DNA of 64,000 nucleotides, from assembly GCF_004364245.1 (NCBI RefSeq), contig NZ_SOAV01000003.1, positions 1 to 64,000 on the forward strand, written 5' to 3'. The notes under the pieces are model-generated. The model worked only from the letters and a program-made list of their open reading frames with translations, had not been told where the DNA came from and did not search any database. The position numbers and the translations under genes are program-made. This DNA is from Streptomyces sp. BK208. GTDB taxonomy: Bacteria > Actinomycetota > Actinomycetes > Streptomycetales > Streptomycetaceae. Shown one piece after another: positions 33,571-41,570 of this stretch (positions are counted from its first letter, which is position 1; every line of letters starts with the position of its first letter).

Positions 33571-34604
33571 CCGCCGTGCCCACTCCAGCCGTGCCCACTC
33601 CAGCCGTGCACACACCCACCGTGGACGTGCACGCCCACGTCCTGCTGCCCGAGGTCGAGGCGCTCGTCGCCGGCCTGCCCGGCCACGCCGAGGCCAAGGA
33701 GCTGGACGCCCGCCGCAACGGCCCCGCCGCCCTCGCCGTCAGCGGCCCCATGGTGCGCGAGCGCGTCCCGAGGCTGACCGACCCCGCCGTGCGCCTGGCC
33801 TCGATGGACGCCCAGGGCGTGGACGTGCAACTGGTCAGCCCTTCCCCCTCGCACTACCACTACTGGGCCGACGAGGACACGGCCGAGAAGCTGTACCGGC
33901 TCGCCAACGAGGCGACGGCCGTGCACTGTTCGGCCGCCCCCGAGCGGCTGCGCGGACTCGGTCTGGCTCCGCTCCAGCACCCCGAACAGGCGGTCCGGGC
34001 CCTGGACCACGCCCTGGAGCAGGGACTGGCCGGGGTGGAGATCTCCAGCCACGCCCCCGGCCGGGAGCTGTCCGACCCGGCCTACGAACCCTTCTGGACC
34101 AGGGCCGGGGAAACCGGCGCGCTCGTCTTCCTGCACCCCTTCGGCTGCACGCTCGGCGAACGCCTGGACCGGTGGTACCTGTCCAACACGGTCGGTCAGC
34201 CCACCGAGAACGCCGTCGCGCTGTCCCACCTGATCTTCGCCGGGGTGCTGGACCGCCACCCGGGGCTGAGGCTGCTCGCCGCGCACGGCGGCGGCTACCT
34301 GCCCACCTACATCGGCCGCTCCGACCACGCCTGGTCGGCCCGCTCCGACGCGGGCGCCGGCTGCGCGCACCTGCCCAGCAGCTACCTCAGGCGGCTGTAC
34401 TTCGACTCCCTCGTCCACGACCCGCACGTGCTGCGGGAGCTGATCCGGATCGCCGGCGCCGACCGGGTGCTCCTCGGTTCCGACTTCCCCTTCGACATGG
34501 GCACCGAGGACCCGGTGGGCGCCCTGCGCGCCGCGCGCCTCTCCGACACCGACTTCCACGCCGTCCGGGGCGGCAACGCCGCCGCCCTCCTCCGGAAGGA
34601 CTGA
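33567..34604 (+). CDS. ACMSD-type amidohydrolase/decarboxylase
   Basis: A 345-residue metal-dependent TIM-barrel enzyme. The N-terminal DVHAHVLLPEVEAL gives the two His metal ligands. VSPSPSHYHYWADEDTAEKL, FLHPFGCTL (His), LLAAHGGGYLPTYIGR (His) and LLGSDFPFDMG (Asp) follow in family order. Members decarboxylate 2-amino-3-carboxymuconate semialdehyde and similar products, consistent with a post-ring-cleavage step. The GTG at 33567 overlaps the monooxygenase stop. Its first codons contain a 15-bp tandem repeat encoding VPTPA, which lengthens the N-terminus without touching the fold. Confidence 0.88.
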   Translation: MTAVPTPAVPTPAVHTPTVDVHAHVLLPEVEALVAGLPGHAEAKELDARRNGPAALAVSGPMVRERVPRLTDPAVRLASMDAQGVDVQLVSPSPSHYHYWADEDTAEKLYRLANEATAVHCSAAPERLRGLGLAPLQHPEQAVRALDHALEQGLAGVEISSHAPGRELSDPAYEPFWTRAGETGALVFLHPFGCTLGERLDRWYLSNTVGQPTENAVALSHLIFAGVLDRHPGLRLLAAHGGGYLPTYIGRSDHAWSARSDAGAGCAHLPSSYLRRLYFDSLVHDPHVLRELIRIAGADRVLLGSDFPFDMGTEDPVGALRAARLSDTDFHAVRGGNAAALLRKD

Positions 34605-34608
34605 CACC

Positions 34609-35547
34609 ATGAGCACCCGCCTTCTCACCCACCTGCGGCACGTCGACCTCGCCGTGCCCGACTACGACAAGCAGCTCGACTTCTACGCCGGCGTCTGGGG
34701 ACTGACCAAGGTCGCCGAGGACTCCGGCCTCTCCTTCCTCGCCGCCGAGGGCTCCCCCGAGCAGTACGTCGTCCGGCTCCGCAAGGCCGACGAGAAGCGC
34801 CTCGACCTCGTCTCCTACGGCGCAACGTCCGCAGCCGACGTCGACACTCTCGCCGAGCGACTGCTCGCGGGCGGTGTGCAGCTGATCTCCCGGCCGGGCA
34901 CGGTCGACACCCCCGGCGGCGGCTACGGATTCCGGTTCTTCGACGTCGACGGCCGCACCATCGAGGTCTCCGCCGACGTCGGGGTCAGGCGGCACCGCAA
35001 GATCGAGGAGAAGGAAGCCGTCCCGGTCAAACTCTCCCACGTCGTCCTCAACTCCCCCGACCTGAACCGCACCCGCGAGTGGTACGAACGCCACCTCGGC
35101 TTCGCCCTCTCCGACACGCTCAGCTCACCGCACATGGGCGAGGTCATGCACTTCATGCGGATCAGCAACCAGCACCACTCCATGGCCATTGCCCAGGGCC
35201 CGCACACCGCGCTCCACCACATCTCCTTCGAGATGCGCGGCATCGACGAGTACATGCGCGGCTCCGGGCGCGTCATGCGAGCGGGCTTCAGGAAGATCTG
35301 GGGCCCGGGCCGGCACATGGCCGGCGACAACACCTTCACCTACTTCCTCGACCCGCACGGCAACACCGTCGAGTACACCACCGAGCTGGAGAACCTGGAC
35401 GAGGACACCTGGCACCCCCACGTCTACGACTTCTCCCAGCCCGAGGTCACCGACCAGTGGGGCACCGCCAACCCCATGAACGAACTCGTCGCCAAGGAGT
35501 CCTTCAACGACCCCGACCGCGGCGTCTTCGTCGCCCCGCCGGTCTGA
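34609..35547 (+). CDS. Two-domain VOC extradiol dioxygenase
   Basis: A 312-residue type I extradiol dioxygenase built of two vicinal-oxygen-chelate domains. The first is HLRHVDLAVPDYDKQLDFYA at residues 10-30. The second is KLSHVVLNSPDLNRTREWYE, supplying His near 145. The remaining metal ligands are His in TALHHISFEMRG near 207 and Glu in GNTVEYTTEL near 262. It should open a catechol-like ring meta to the hydroxyls with Fe(II). It starts 4 bp after the amidohydrolase. The neighbours agree with a meta-cleavage route, but the ring substrate is unknown. Confidence 0.9.
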   Translation: MSTRLLTHLRHVDLAVPDYDKQLDFYAGVWGLTKVAEDSGLSFLAAEGSPEQYVVRLRKADEKRLDLVSYGATSAADVDTLAERLLAGGVQLISRPGTVDTPGGGYGFRFFDVDGRTIEVSADVGVRRHRKIEEKEAVPVKLSHVVLNSPDLNRTREWYERHLGFALSDTLSSPHMGEVMHFMRISNQHHSMAIAQGPHTALHHISFEMRGIDEYMRGSGRVMRAGFRKIWGPGRHMAGDNTFTYFLDPHGNTVEYTTELENLDEDTWHPHVYDFSQPEVTDQWGTANPMNELVAKESFNDPDRGVFVAPPV

Positions 35548-35550
35548 TCC

Positions 35551-35855
35551 GCTCCCCGTACGCGGGGGACGCGGCGGCGGCGTCCACGCCCCTCGCGCAT
35601 GTGCTCGACGACAGTGGCGGGCAGGCCGTCCACACCGACATCGCCGGGGTGGGAGAGATCGCCACCGCCGCGGGGGCGCGCCGCGTAGTCCTCAGCCACC
35701 TCGCGCCGGCCGACCCTACCCGGTTCCCCGACCGCGAGTGGGCCGCCGCGGCCCGCGCCTCCGCCCGGGGAGGCCGCCTGGCGGGGCCGCCTCACCGTAG
35801 GCCACGACCTCATGCGCATCCCCGTCGACCGACCCCCTCCCCCAGGAGCCGCACC
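35551..35855 (+). pseudogene. C-terminal fragment of a metallo-beta-lactamase-fold hydrolase
   Basis: In one frame the sequence reads AVHTDIAGVGEIATAAGARR then VVLSHLAPAD, the distal His region of MBL-fold hydrolases. After about 35780 it needs a frame change to give WRGRLTVGHDLMRIPVD, the usual C-terminal strand. The N-terminal HxHxDH half is absent. A gene once present between the dioxygenase and the second FAH gene has been deleted in its 5' part and frameshifted. Confidence 0.65.
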
Positions 35856-36827
35856 ATGCGTTTCGCCGCCTACGAACACCGCCACCGCCACCGCGTCGCC
35901 GTCGTGGAGGACGACGGCACCCTCTACCCCCTGCCCGGCGTCACCTCGCTCACCGACCTCCTCGCCGAGGCCGACGGCCTGCCCGGACTGCTCGCCGCCG
36001 GCCGAGCCGCCCTGGGGGTGGCACCCGGCCCCCACGTCCGTGAGGTGCGGCTGCTGCCGCCGCTGACGCCGGCGTCGGTACGGGACTTCGTCACCTTCGA
36101 GGAGCACGTCGAAGGCGTACGCCGCTCCCTCGACGGTGCGGACGGTGTCCCCGAACAGTGGTACGCGGCCCCGACGTTCTACTTCACCAACCCGCACGCG
36201 ATCCACGGGCATCGCGACGACATCCCGGTGCCGCCCGGCTCGGCCGTACTGGACTTCGAGCTGGAGGTGGGCGCGGTGATCGGGCTGGAGGGCCGCGACC
36301 TCACCCCCGAGCAGGCCCGCGACCACATCGTCGGCTACACCGTGTTCAACGACTGGTCCGCCCGCGACCTCCAGGGCGCCGAGATGAAGGTCGGCCTCGG
36401 CCCCTGCAAGGGCAAGGACACCGCCACCACCCTCGGCCCGTACCTCGTCACGGCCGACGAACTGGAGCCGTACCGGGACGCCGACGGCTTCCTGCGCCTG
36501 GCGCTGACCGCGGAGATAAATGGCGAGAAGGTCGGCGAGGACCTGCTGTCCAACATGAGCTGGACCTTCGAGGAGATGACCGCCTACGCCACCCGCGGCA
36601 CCCGCGTCGTGCCCGGCGACGTCCTCGGCTCGGGCACCTGCGGCAACGGCGGCTGCCTCGCCGAACTCTGGGGACGGCGCGGCGAGCAGACGCCGCCGCC
36701 CCTGAAGCCCGGCGACACCGTCACCCTCGACGTCGAGGGCCTCGGCACCCTCACCAACACCGTCGTCCCCGGCATCGACCCCGTCCCCCTGCCCGCGGGC
36801 CGACGCCGCTCCCGGGAGCGGCCGTGA
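35856..36827 (+). CDS. Fumarylacetoacetate hydrolase family protein (second copy)
   Basis: A 323-residue FAH hydrolase. SVRDFVTFEEHVEGVRRSLD carries the catalytic His. The metal ligands come from LDFELEVGAVIGLEG (Glu-x-Glu) and VGYTVFNDWSARDLQGAEM (Asp). LGPCKGKDTATTLGPYLVT and GSGTCGNGGCLAELWG are typical of the C-terminal half. It differs clearly from the first copy, so the two probably act on different acylpyruvate intermediates. The ATG has a CAGGAG site. It ends inside the start of a truncated SDR gene. Confidence 0.9.
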   Translation: MRFAAYEHRHRHRVAVVEDDGTLYPLPGVTSLTDLLAEADGLPGLLAAGRAALGVAPGPHVREVRLLPPLTPASVRDFVTFEEHVEGVRRSLDGADGVPEQWYAAPTFYFTNPHAIHGHRDDIPVPPGSAVLDFELEVGAVIGLEGRDLTPEQARDHIVGYTVFNDWSARDLQGAEMKVGLGPCKGKDTATTLGPYLVTADELEPYRDADGFLRLALTAEINGEKVGEDLLSNMSWTFEEMTAYATRGTRVVPGDVLGSGTCGNGGCLAELWGRRGEQTPPPLKPGDTVTLDVEGLGTLTNTVVPGIDPVPLPAGRRRSRERP

Positions 36828-36922
36828 CCGACCTGCTTCCCAAGAGGCTGCTCGGCAAGGTCGTCGTCGTCACCGGCGCCGCCCGCGGACAGGGCGCCGC
36901 CGAGGCCGAGGCTCTCACCCGC
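36824..36922 (+). pseudogene. N-terminal fragment of an SDR dehydrogenase
   Basis: A GTG overlapping the FAH stop begins LLGKVVVVTGAARGQGAAEA, the Rossmann Gly-rich loop of an SDR. Homology ends after about 33 codons at LTR. The remaining 220 or more residues are missing, so the last enzyme of the catabolic operon has been lost. Confidence 0.7.
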
Positions 36923-37538
36923 TCGTTCATCTCCATCGGCGCCAGCAGCCGCTGCCGACACACCACCCAGTGGCGGCGAGCCAGCGGGGCCGTGATGAAG
37001 CCTTCGTCGTCCGGGGAGGTGCGATCGCGTGATGAACAACCGGCACCGGAGGAGCAGCCGGGCGACCTCTCCGCCGATGTGCTTCCAAGCGTACGTACGA
37101 CCCACCCTCTCAAATCGGGGTGAAGGTTGCGTCACGGGCCCTGGATCAGACCGGTATGTCGGGTTCGAAGGTGACTGCGGAGGCCAGAGTGGGCCGGCGC
37201 ACACCCGCTCGGTGTAGACACAGCGTTGCCGCCCCAATACAGTCCGTGCCGGGGCCTGCCAGTGCAGGTAAAGGGGGGTAAAGCGTGTGCTGCGGCGGCA
37301 TTCCGCACCATCTCGCACTTTGGCGGACTTCTCGGTTCGCGATCGTGGGAAGTCGACCACCGGCCCGGTAGGGCCGCTGGGTTCGGCCCAGAGGATCTCC
37401 CCCGCGACGCGGGAGGCGCTGCACGGGAACCTTGCCGCGGCTTCGCCATGACCTCATCGCATCTGTGCCGCGCAACGCGGCGGCTGCGGTGCCCCTCTCC
37501 TTCGCCCGCGACATCTCCAGACGGAAGGACCGGCCGGC
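36923..37538. other. Stretch without supported gene after the operon
   Basis: A minus-strand open frame at about 36923-37113 has moderate coding look (DEGFITAPLARRHWVVC) and may be the edge of an inserted sequence that truncated the SDR gene, but I cannot name it. From 37114 to 37538 I see only the promoter region of the next gene. Confidence 0.4.
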
Positions 37539-38045
37539 ATGGGTTTATCCGAAGCCGACATCGCGAAACTCGGGGACACTCCGATCACGATCCAGTCGGC
37601 GCACTACGCGAACGTGTATCTGCGCATGGACGGGACCGGCGTGACCGCCCCCAGCGATCCCGGCGGCGGCAAGGTCAACTGCCAGTACGGCACCGGCGCC
37701 TGGACGAGCTTCAGGATTCGGCCGCAGGCCGACGGTTCGCACGCTTTCGAGTCGGCTGCCTTTCCCGGCGTGTTCCTGCGCATGGACGGCACCGGCGTCC
37801 CCACCGACATGAGCTCCGGGGGGACCGTCAACTGCCAGTCCTTCATCGGCCCCTACGAGAAGTTCCGTGCGCGCGCCCGGAGCGACGGTTCCTTCTCCTT
37901 CGAGTCGGCGGCCTTCCCGAACATCTTTCTGCGCATGGTGACCGGCAGCGGGGTCACCACCGCCAGCGGTCCCGGCGGAACGGTGAACTGCCAGTACAAC
38001 GCGAACGGCGGCGGTGACGAGAGGTTCTTCCTCGACAAGGCATAG
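37539..38045 (+). CDS. Beta-trefoil-like protein of three internal repeats
   Basis: A 168-residue protein without a signal peptide, made of three ~50-residue repeats. Each has the frame (V/I)(Y/F)LRM, then G-x-GV, then (K/T)VNCQ and a Phe/Tyr-rich strand: YANVYLRMDGTGV, FPGVFLRMDGTGV and FPNIFLRMVTGSGV. Threefold symmetry of this size suggests a beta-trefoil of the fascin/actin-crosslinking or ricin-lectin type, so carbohydrate or protein binding is plausible. I know no assigned function. The GGAAGGA ribosome site supports the ATG. A hairpin terminator follows. Confidence 0.75.
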   Translation: MGLSEADIAKLGDTPITIQSAHYANVYLRMDGTGVTAPSDPGGGKVNCQYGTGAWTSFRIRPQADGSHAFESAAFPGVFLRMDGTGVPTDMSSGGTVNCQSFIGPYEKFRARARSDGSFSFESAAFPNIFLRMVTGSGVTTASGPGGTVNCQYNANGGGDERFFLDKA

Positions 38046-38053
38046 CTTGCTCC

Positions 38054-38086
38054 CTTCCGGCCTCGTGGCTCCACAGAGGCCGGAAG
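38054..38086 (+). terminator. Terminator after beta-trefoil gene
   Basis: CTTCCGGCCTC (38054-38064) pairs perfectly with GAGGCCGGAAG (38076-38086) around an 11-nt loop. The following 278 bp before the next start hold no supported gene. Confidence 0.8.
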
Positions 38087-38364
38087 AGGACTGCCGCAGC
38101 GGCGTGGCCCACGGTGCCGCGCATGCGCGACGCGCTGCCCGCCCCGGGAGGGCTGGTCGAACTCGCGTGACCGTCCGGACCGGTCCGGAGGTCACGGTCG
38201 GGGCGAACCCATGGCGGCGCGGTGCGACGTACGGAGTGATGCCAGAGCTCCGCCGTCCTGGGACGACCATCCCTCGGTGGTGGAGTCGCGCGACCGCGCG
38301 ACCGCCGGTTGCCGGGTCCTTCGGACCCGCCGTCGGCGTGCGGACTGATGAGGGGGGAAGTCCT

Positions 38365-39780
38365 TTGCCTTCTGCACCTGCCCGCTCACGACGGCCCTTG
38401 TCCCACGTGGGGCGCCGTCTGATCGCCCTTGCCACGGGTGGCGCCCTGGCACTCACGGGGGTGGTGGCGCTGGGCGCGACCGCGCCCGCGCACGCCGCGG
38501 CCGGCCCGCTCGCCTACGTGGCCAATATCGGCGGCAACACCGTCTCGGTGATCGACACGGGCACCAACACCGTCACCGCCAGTGTCACGGTCGGCAGCAG
38601 TCCCGCCAATGTGGCCGTCTCTCCCGCCGGCACCCAGGCGTACGTCACCAATCTGGGCAGCGACACCGTCTCGGTGCTCGACACCGCGACCAACGCGGTG
38701 ACAGCGACCGTTCCCGTCGGCAGCAGCCCGCTCACGGTGGCGCTGACCCCGTCCGGAGCGCGCGCGTACGTCACGAACAACGGCACGAACACGGTCTCGG
38801 TCATCGACACCGCGACCACGGCGGTCAGCGCCACCGTCACGGTCGGAAGCGGCCCGAACGGGGTGGCGGTCAACCCCTCGGGCACCACCGCGTACGTCAC
38901 GAACAACTACGCGGACACGGTCTCCGTCATCGGCACCGCGACCGACACGGTCACCGCGACCATTCCGGTCGGCAGCGCCCCCTCGGGCGTGGCCGTCAGC
39001 CCTACCGGAGCCTTCGCCTACGTCACGAACAACGGCACGAACACGGTCTCCGTCATCGACACCGCCACCAACACCGTCAGCGCCACCATTCCGGTCGGGA
39101 CGGCTCCCAACGGCGTGTCGTTCGACGCGGCCGGCGCGCGGGCCTACATCGCCGACTACGGCAGCTCCACCGTCTCCGTCGTCGACACCGCGACCGGCAC
39201 CGTCACCGCGACCGTGCCGGTCGGCAAGAACCCGGCCCAGGCCAGAATCAACCCGTCCGGCACAGCCGTCTACACCACCAATCAGTCCGGCAACACCGTT
39301 TCGGTGATCGACACCGCCACCAATACCGTCACCTCGACGATCACCGGTTTCACCGGCCCCTACGGCATGACCTTCAAGCCCGCGCCGCCGACCTCGGACA
39401 TCGACGTCGACCTCGCCGCCCGGCCGCACCTGGGCATTCTGGTGCCGTACCTCGGCTACACCCTCACCGAACGCAACACCGGTCCCGGCGCCCTCACCTC
39501 GGCGACCCTCACCGCCACGCTTCCCGCCGGCGCCTCGGCCACCGACCTCGCCGCCGGATGCACCTCCGCGAACACCACGGTGACCTGCACCTACGGACCC
39601 GTCCCCGCCGGCACGAGCGTGAGCAAGACCTTCCGAGTCCCGCTGAACCTGCTGACACTCGGCCCGGTCACCGTCACCGGCGTGCGAACCGCCTCCGCGC
39701 CCGTCGATCCCAACCCGGCCAACGACAGCGCGGCCGTCACCTGCACCGCCCTGTCCATCGTCCTCGTCAGCTGCCCCTGA
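38365..39780 (+). CDS. Secreted seven-blade YVTN beta-propeller protein
   Basis: About 471 residues. A signal peptide runs to ATAPAHA near residue 48. Seven ~42-residue YVTN-type repeats follow. Each has AYVTN at its start, then TVSVIDTAT, then an IPVG-x-x-P-x-GVA strand, enough for one closed propeller. The last ~130 residues form an immunoglobulin-like DUF11-type domain (YTLTERNTGPGALTSATLTA, then CTYGPVPAGTSVS) with cysteines near the C-terminus. It is probably a cell-surface or secreted scaffold or binding protein. The TTG at 38365 is chosen because GGGGGGAAG lies five bases before it; an upstream GTG at 38338 lacks one. Confidence 0.8.
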   Translation: MPSAPARSRRPLSHVGRRLIALATGGALALTGVVALGATAPAHAAAGPLAYVANIGGNTVSVIDTGTNTVTASVTVGSSPANVAVSPAGTQAYVTNLGSDTVSVLDTATNAVTATVPVGSSPLTVALTPSGARAYVTNNGTNTVSVIDTATTAVSATVTVGSGPNGVAVNPSGTTAYVTNNYADTVSVIGTATDTVTATIPVGSAPSGVAVSPTGAFAYVTNNGTNTVSVIDTATNTVSATIPVGTAPNGVSFDAAGARAYIADYGSSTVSVVDTATGTVTATVPVGKNPAQARINPSGTAVYTTNQSGNTVSVIDTATNTVTSTITGFTGPYGMTFKPAPPTSDIDVDLAARPHLGILVPYLGYTLTERNTGPGALTSATLTATLPAGASATDLAAGCTSANTTVTCTYGPVPAGTSVSKTFRVPLNLLTLGPVTVTGVRTASAPVDPNPANDSAAVTCTALSIVLVSCP

Positions 39781-39959
39781 CAAAGGGGTCGGGAACGCGA
39801 GTGGCGTGTGGTGCCCTCGGGGCGTGCGCACTGGGCAAAAACAATCAAAGTGCATCGAAGTCAGTCCTTATCGGAAATTTCCTGTCGAGAGTGCTTATTT
39901 CGCGGCCTCGCTAGGTAGATTCCTGATCAGTTCGCGTCACCAAGTGCCGTACCTGGCAA

Positions 39960-39984
39960 CGAAGTTGTATTCACTGGAGCGCGG
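39960..39984 (+). promoter_or_regulatory. Conserved upstream element, copy 1
   Basis: A 25-bp element (CGAAGTTGTATTCACTGGAG, then CGCGG) begins 70 bp before the first of three paralogous genes. It aligns with copies at 40459 and 40901. It is probably a shared promoter or operator. Confidence 0.55.
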
Positions 39985-40029
39985 ACGTGTCCTCACGGGC
40001 ACCCCGCGGGACCGAAGGGGAGGGTCTCC

Positions 40030-40326
40030 ATGCCTGACATCGACCTCGGCGCAGCGGATGACTGGGAGGACGGTGACTTCCACGGCCGCGTGAAGCTGAC
40101 GCAGAGCAAGGGCCAGTCGAACCCGGCGAAGAAGGACGTGGTCGTCGGGTCGCCGGTGAGCATCGAGTTGTTGGTGAACACCAACCTGTCCAGCAGCCAG
40201 GAAGCCGACAAGATCTACTTCACGGCCCACCACGGCAGCACGAAGAAGGTCATCGCCGTGATCGACTCCGACGGCCACATGTCCATCGCCGGCAAGGTCT
40301 TCCCCAATCAGGGATACCTGACCTGA
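40030..40326 (+). CDS. Tandem small paralogue 1, unknown function
   Basis: 98 residues, no signal peptide, probably all-beta. It shares with its two neighbours the start MPDIDLG, the core GRVKLTQSK, a SIELLVNTN strand, a Y/F-FT-x-HHG strand, and the C-terminal V(I/L)DS-x-G with IAGKV. From memory it may belong to a Streptomyces DUF (possibly DUF6342); I cannot verify this. It has a GGGGAGG ribosome site and is followed by its own terminator, so each paralogue is a separate unit. Confidence 0.75.
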   Translation: MPDIDLGAADDWEDGDFHGRVKLTQSKGQSNPAKKDVVVGSPVSIELLVNTNLSSSQEADKIYFTAHHGSTKKVIAVIDSDGHMSIAGKVFPNQGYLT

Positions 40327-40349
40327 CGGGAGGCCGCCCCAGCCGGTCT

Positions 40350-40386
40350 CCGCCTCTCCGGTGCGGCAGCCGGACCGGAGAGGCGG
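40350..40386 (+). terminator. Terminator after paralogue 1
   Basis: CCGCCTCTCCGG (40350-40361) pairs perfectly with CCGGAGAGGCGG (40375-40386) around a 13-nt loop. Confidence 0.8.
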
Positions 40387-40458
40387 TACCAGGAGGCGGT
40401 ACCAGGGCCCGCGCACGGTGCGTACGCCTTGCGGGTGATGACGCCGTTCACCCGGCCA

Positions 40459-40483
40459 CGATCTTGTTTCCACCAGAGTGCGG
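40459..40483 (+). promoter_or_regulatory. Conserved upstream element, copy 2
   Basis: CGATCTTGTTTCCACCAGAG, then TGCGG, starts 68 bp before paralogue 2. Together with the preceding CCGGCCA it is nearly the same as copy 3. Confidence 0.6.
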
Positions 40484-40526
40484 CGGTTCCTCAGGGGCTT
40501 CCGCGAACCGTAAGGGGAGGATCTCC

Positions 40527-40826
40527 ATGCCCGACATCGACCTCGGCGTGGCATCGGATGTGAAGACCGGCGACTACAACGGCCGCGTCAAGCTGACGCA
40601 GAGCCGGGTCTACCCGGACTCGGAGAAGAAGGACGTGCTCATCAGCGGCCCGGAGAGCATCGAGCTGTCGGTGAACACGAACCACTCCAGCAGCCAGGAA
40701 GCCGACAAGTTCTTCTTCACCACCCACCACGGCAGCCAAGAGCGGATCCTCGCGGTGCTGGACTCGTCCGGCAACCTGCGCCTCGCCGGCCGGCTGATCA
40801 CAGAGCAGAAGAACCTGACCTACTAG
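40527..40826 (+). CDS. Tandem small paralogue 2, unknown function
   Basis: 99 residues and the closest copy to paralogue 1. It has MPDIDLGVASD, NGRVKLTQSR, KKDVLISGPESIELSVNTN, FFFTTHHGS and LDSSGNLRLAGRL in the same order. No signal, cysteine or known catalytic motif is seen. The block SSSQEADK is identical in paralogues 1 and 2 but replaced in paralogue 3, so this loop is the most divergent part. The AGGGGAGG ribosome site fixes the start. Function unknown. Confidence 0.75.
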   Translation: MPDIDLGVASDVKTGDYNGRVKLTQSRVYPDSEKKDVLISGPESIELSVNTNHSSSQEADKFFFTTHHGSQERILAVLDSSGNLRLAGRLITEQKNLTY

Positions 40827-40900
40827 GACGCGGTCCCACCGCTCCTGCGCGCCCGAAGCGGGTGCGCCCCCACCGGATGGTGACGCCGCTCATCCGGCCA

Positions 40901-40925
40901 CGACCTTGCTTCATCAGAGCGGCGG
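40901..40925 (+). promoter_or_regulatory. Conserved upstream element, copy 3
   Basis: CGACCTTGCTTCATCAGAGC, then GGCGG, starts 65 bp before paralogue 3. The spacing to the ATG (65-70 bp in all three) suggests a fixed promoter geometry. Confidence 0.6.
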
Positions 40926-40965
40926 TTTCCCTGGGGGACCGCCGCGGACCACAGGGGGGAACTCC

Positions 40966-41268
40966 ATGCCCGACATCGACCTCGGCTCAGCCACGGACGA
41001 GAACTGGGAAGGCGACGGCAACGGTCGCGTCAAGCTGCGGCAGAACCATCTCTACTGGGCGAAGAAAGACGTCCTCATCAGCAGCCCGCAGAGCATCGAG
41101 CTGTCGATCAACACCAACCTCGAAGTGGACCACGTGAAGAACAAGTTCTACTTCACGACCTACCACGGCACCGACAAGAAGATCGTCGCGATCCTGGACT
41201 CGCAGGGAAACCTCTACCTCGCCGGCAACGTCTCCCAGGAGAACTGGGGCGACATGTCGCACGACTGA
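40966..41268 (+). CDS. Tandem small paralogue 3, unknown function
   Basis: 100 residues. MPDIDLGSATDE, GRVKLRQNHLYWAKKDVLIS, SIELSINTN, KFYFTTYHGTDKK and LDSQGNLYLAGNV follow the same plan as the two upstream genes. The middle loop is changed (LEVDHVKN) and the C-terminus is longer and acidic. A very strong terminator palindrome follows 12 bp after the stop. Function unknown; the set looks like local duplication with retained expression signals. Confidence 0.75.
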   Translation: MPDIDLGSATDENWEGDGNGRVKLRQNHLYWAKKDVLISSPQSIELSINTNLEVDHVKNKFYFTTYHGTDKKIVAILDSQGNLYLAGNVSQENWGDMSHD

Positions 41269-41280
41269 GTCCAGGCGGAA

Positions 41281-41316
41281 GGGGGTCGCCGCCCGGCCGG
41301 CCGGGCGGCGACCCCC
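41281..41316 (+). terminator. Strong terminator after paralogue 3
   Basis: A perfect 36-bp palindrome with 18-bp arms (GGGGGTCGCCGCCCGGCC and its complement). The remaining 41317-41570 holds only the promoter region of the GAF-ANTAR gene. Confidence 0.85.
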
Positions 41317-41570
41317 GGCGTTTCACTCACCGCCTTGGGCGGCGATGACCTCGTCGCCGACGCGGATGCCGGTGGGCACTCACCGCTGCAGGGATCGGCA
41401 TGGACGGTGGGACACGGAAGGCATGACGTCCGGAACGGCACACGGCACACGGCACACCCGGTCGGATGGGTTTCCGACATCCTTCCCCCATGGCTGGACG
41501 GCGGGCGTGTCGAGGGGGCTTAGGGTGAGCGGACGGCTCGACGGATGTGCCCTAGGCGGGTGGTGGCGGG

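Noticed and set aside
33576..33613. Short tandem GTGCCCACTCCAGCC copies considered as a regulatory repeat
   Set aside because: They lie inside the amidohydrolase coding sequence and encode a VPTPA repeat; no regulatory role is needed.
35079..35550. His/Arg-rich frame running through the VOC gene into the MBL fragment
   Set aside because: The part before 35550 is out of frame with the VOC dioxygenase and has no homology; only the part after the VOC stop resembles a real protein.
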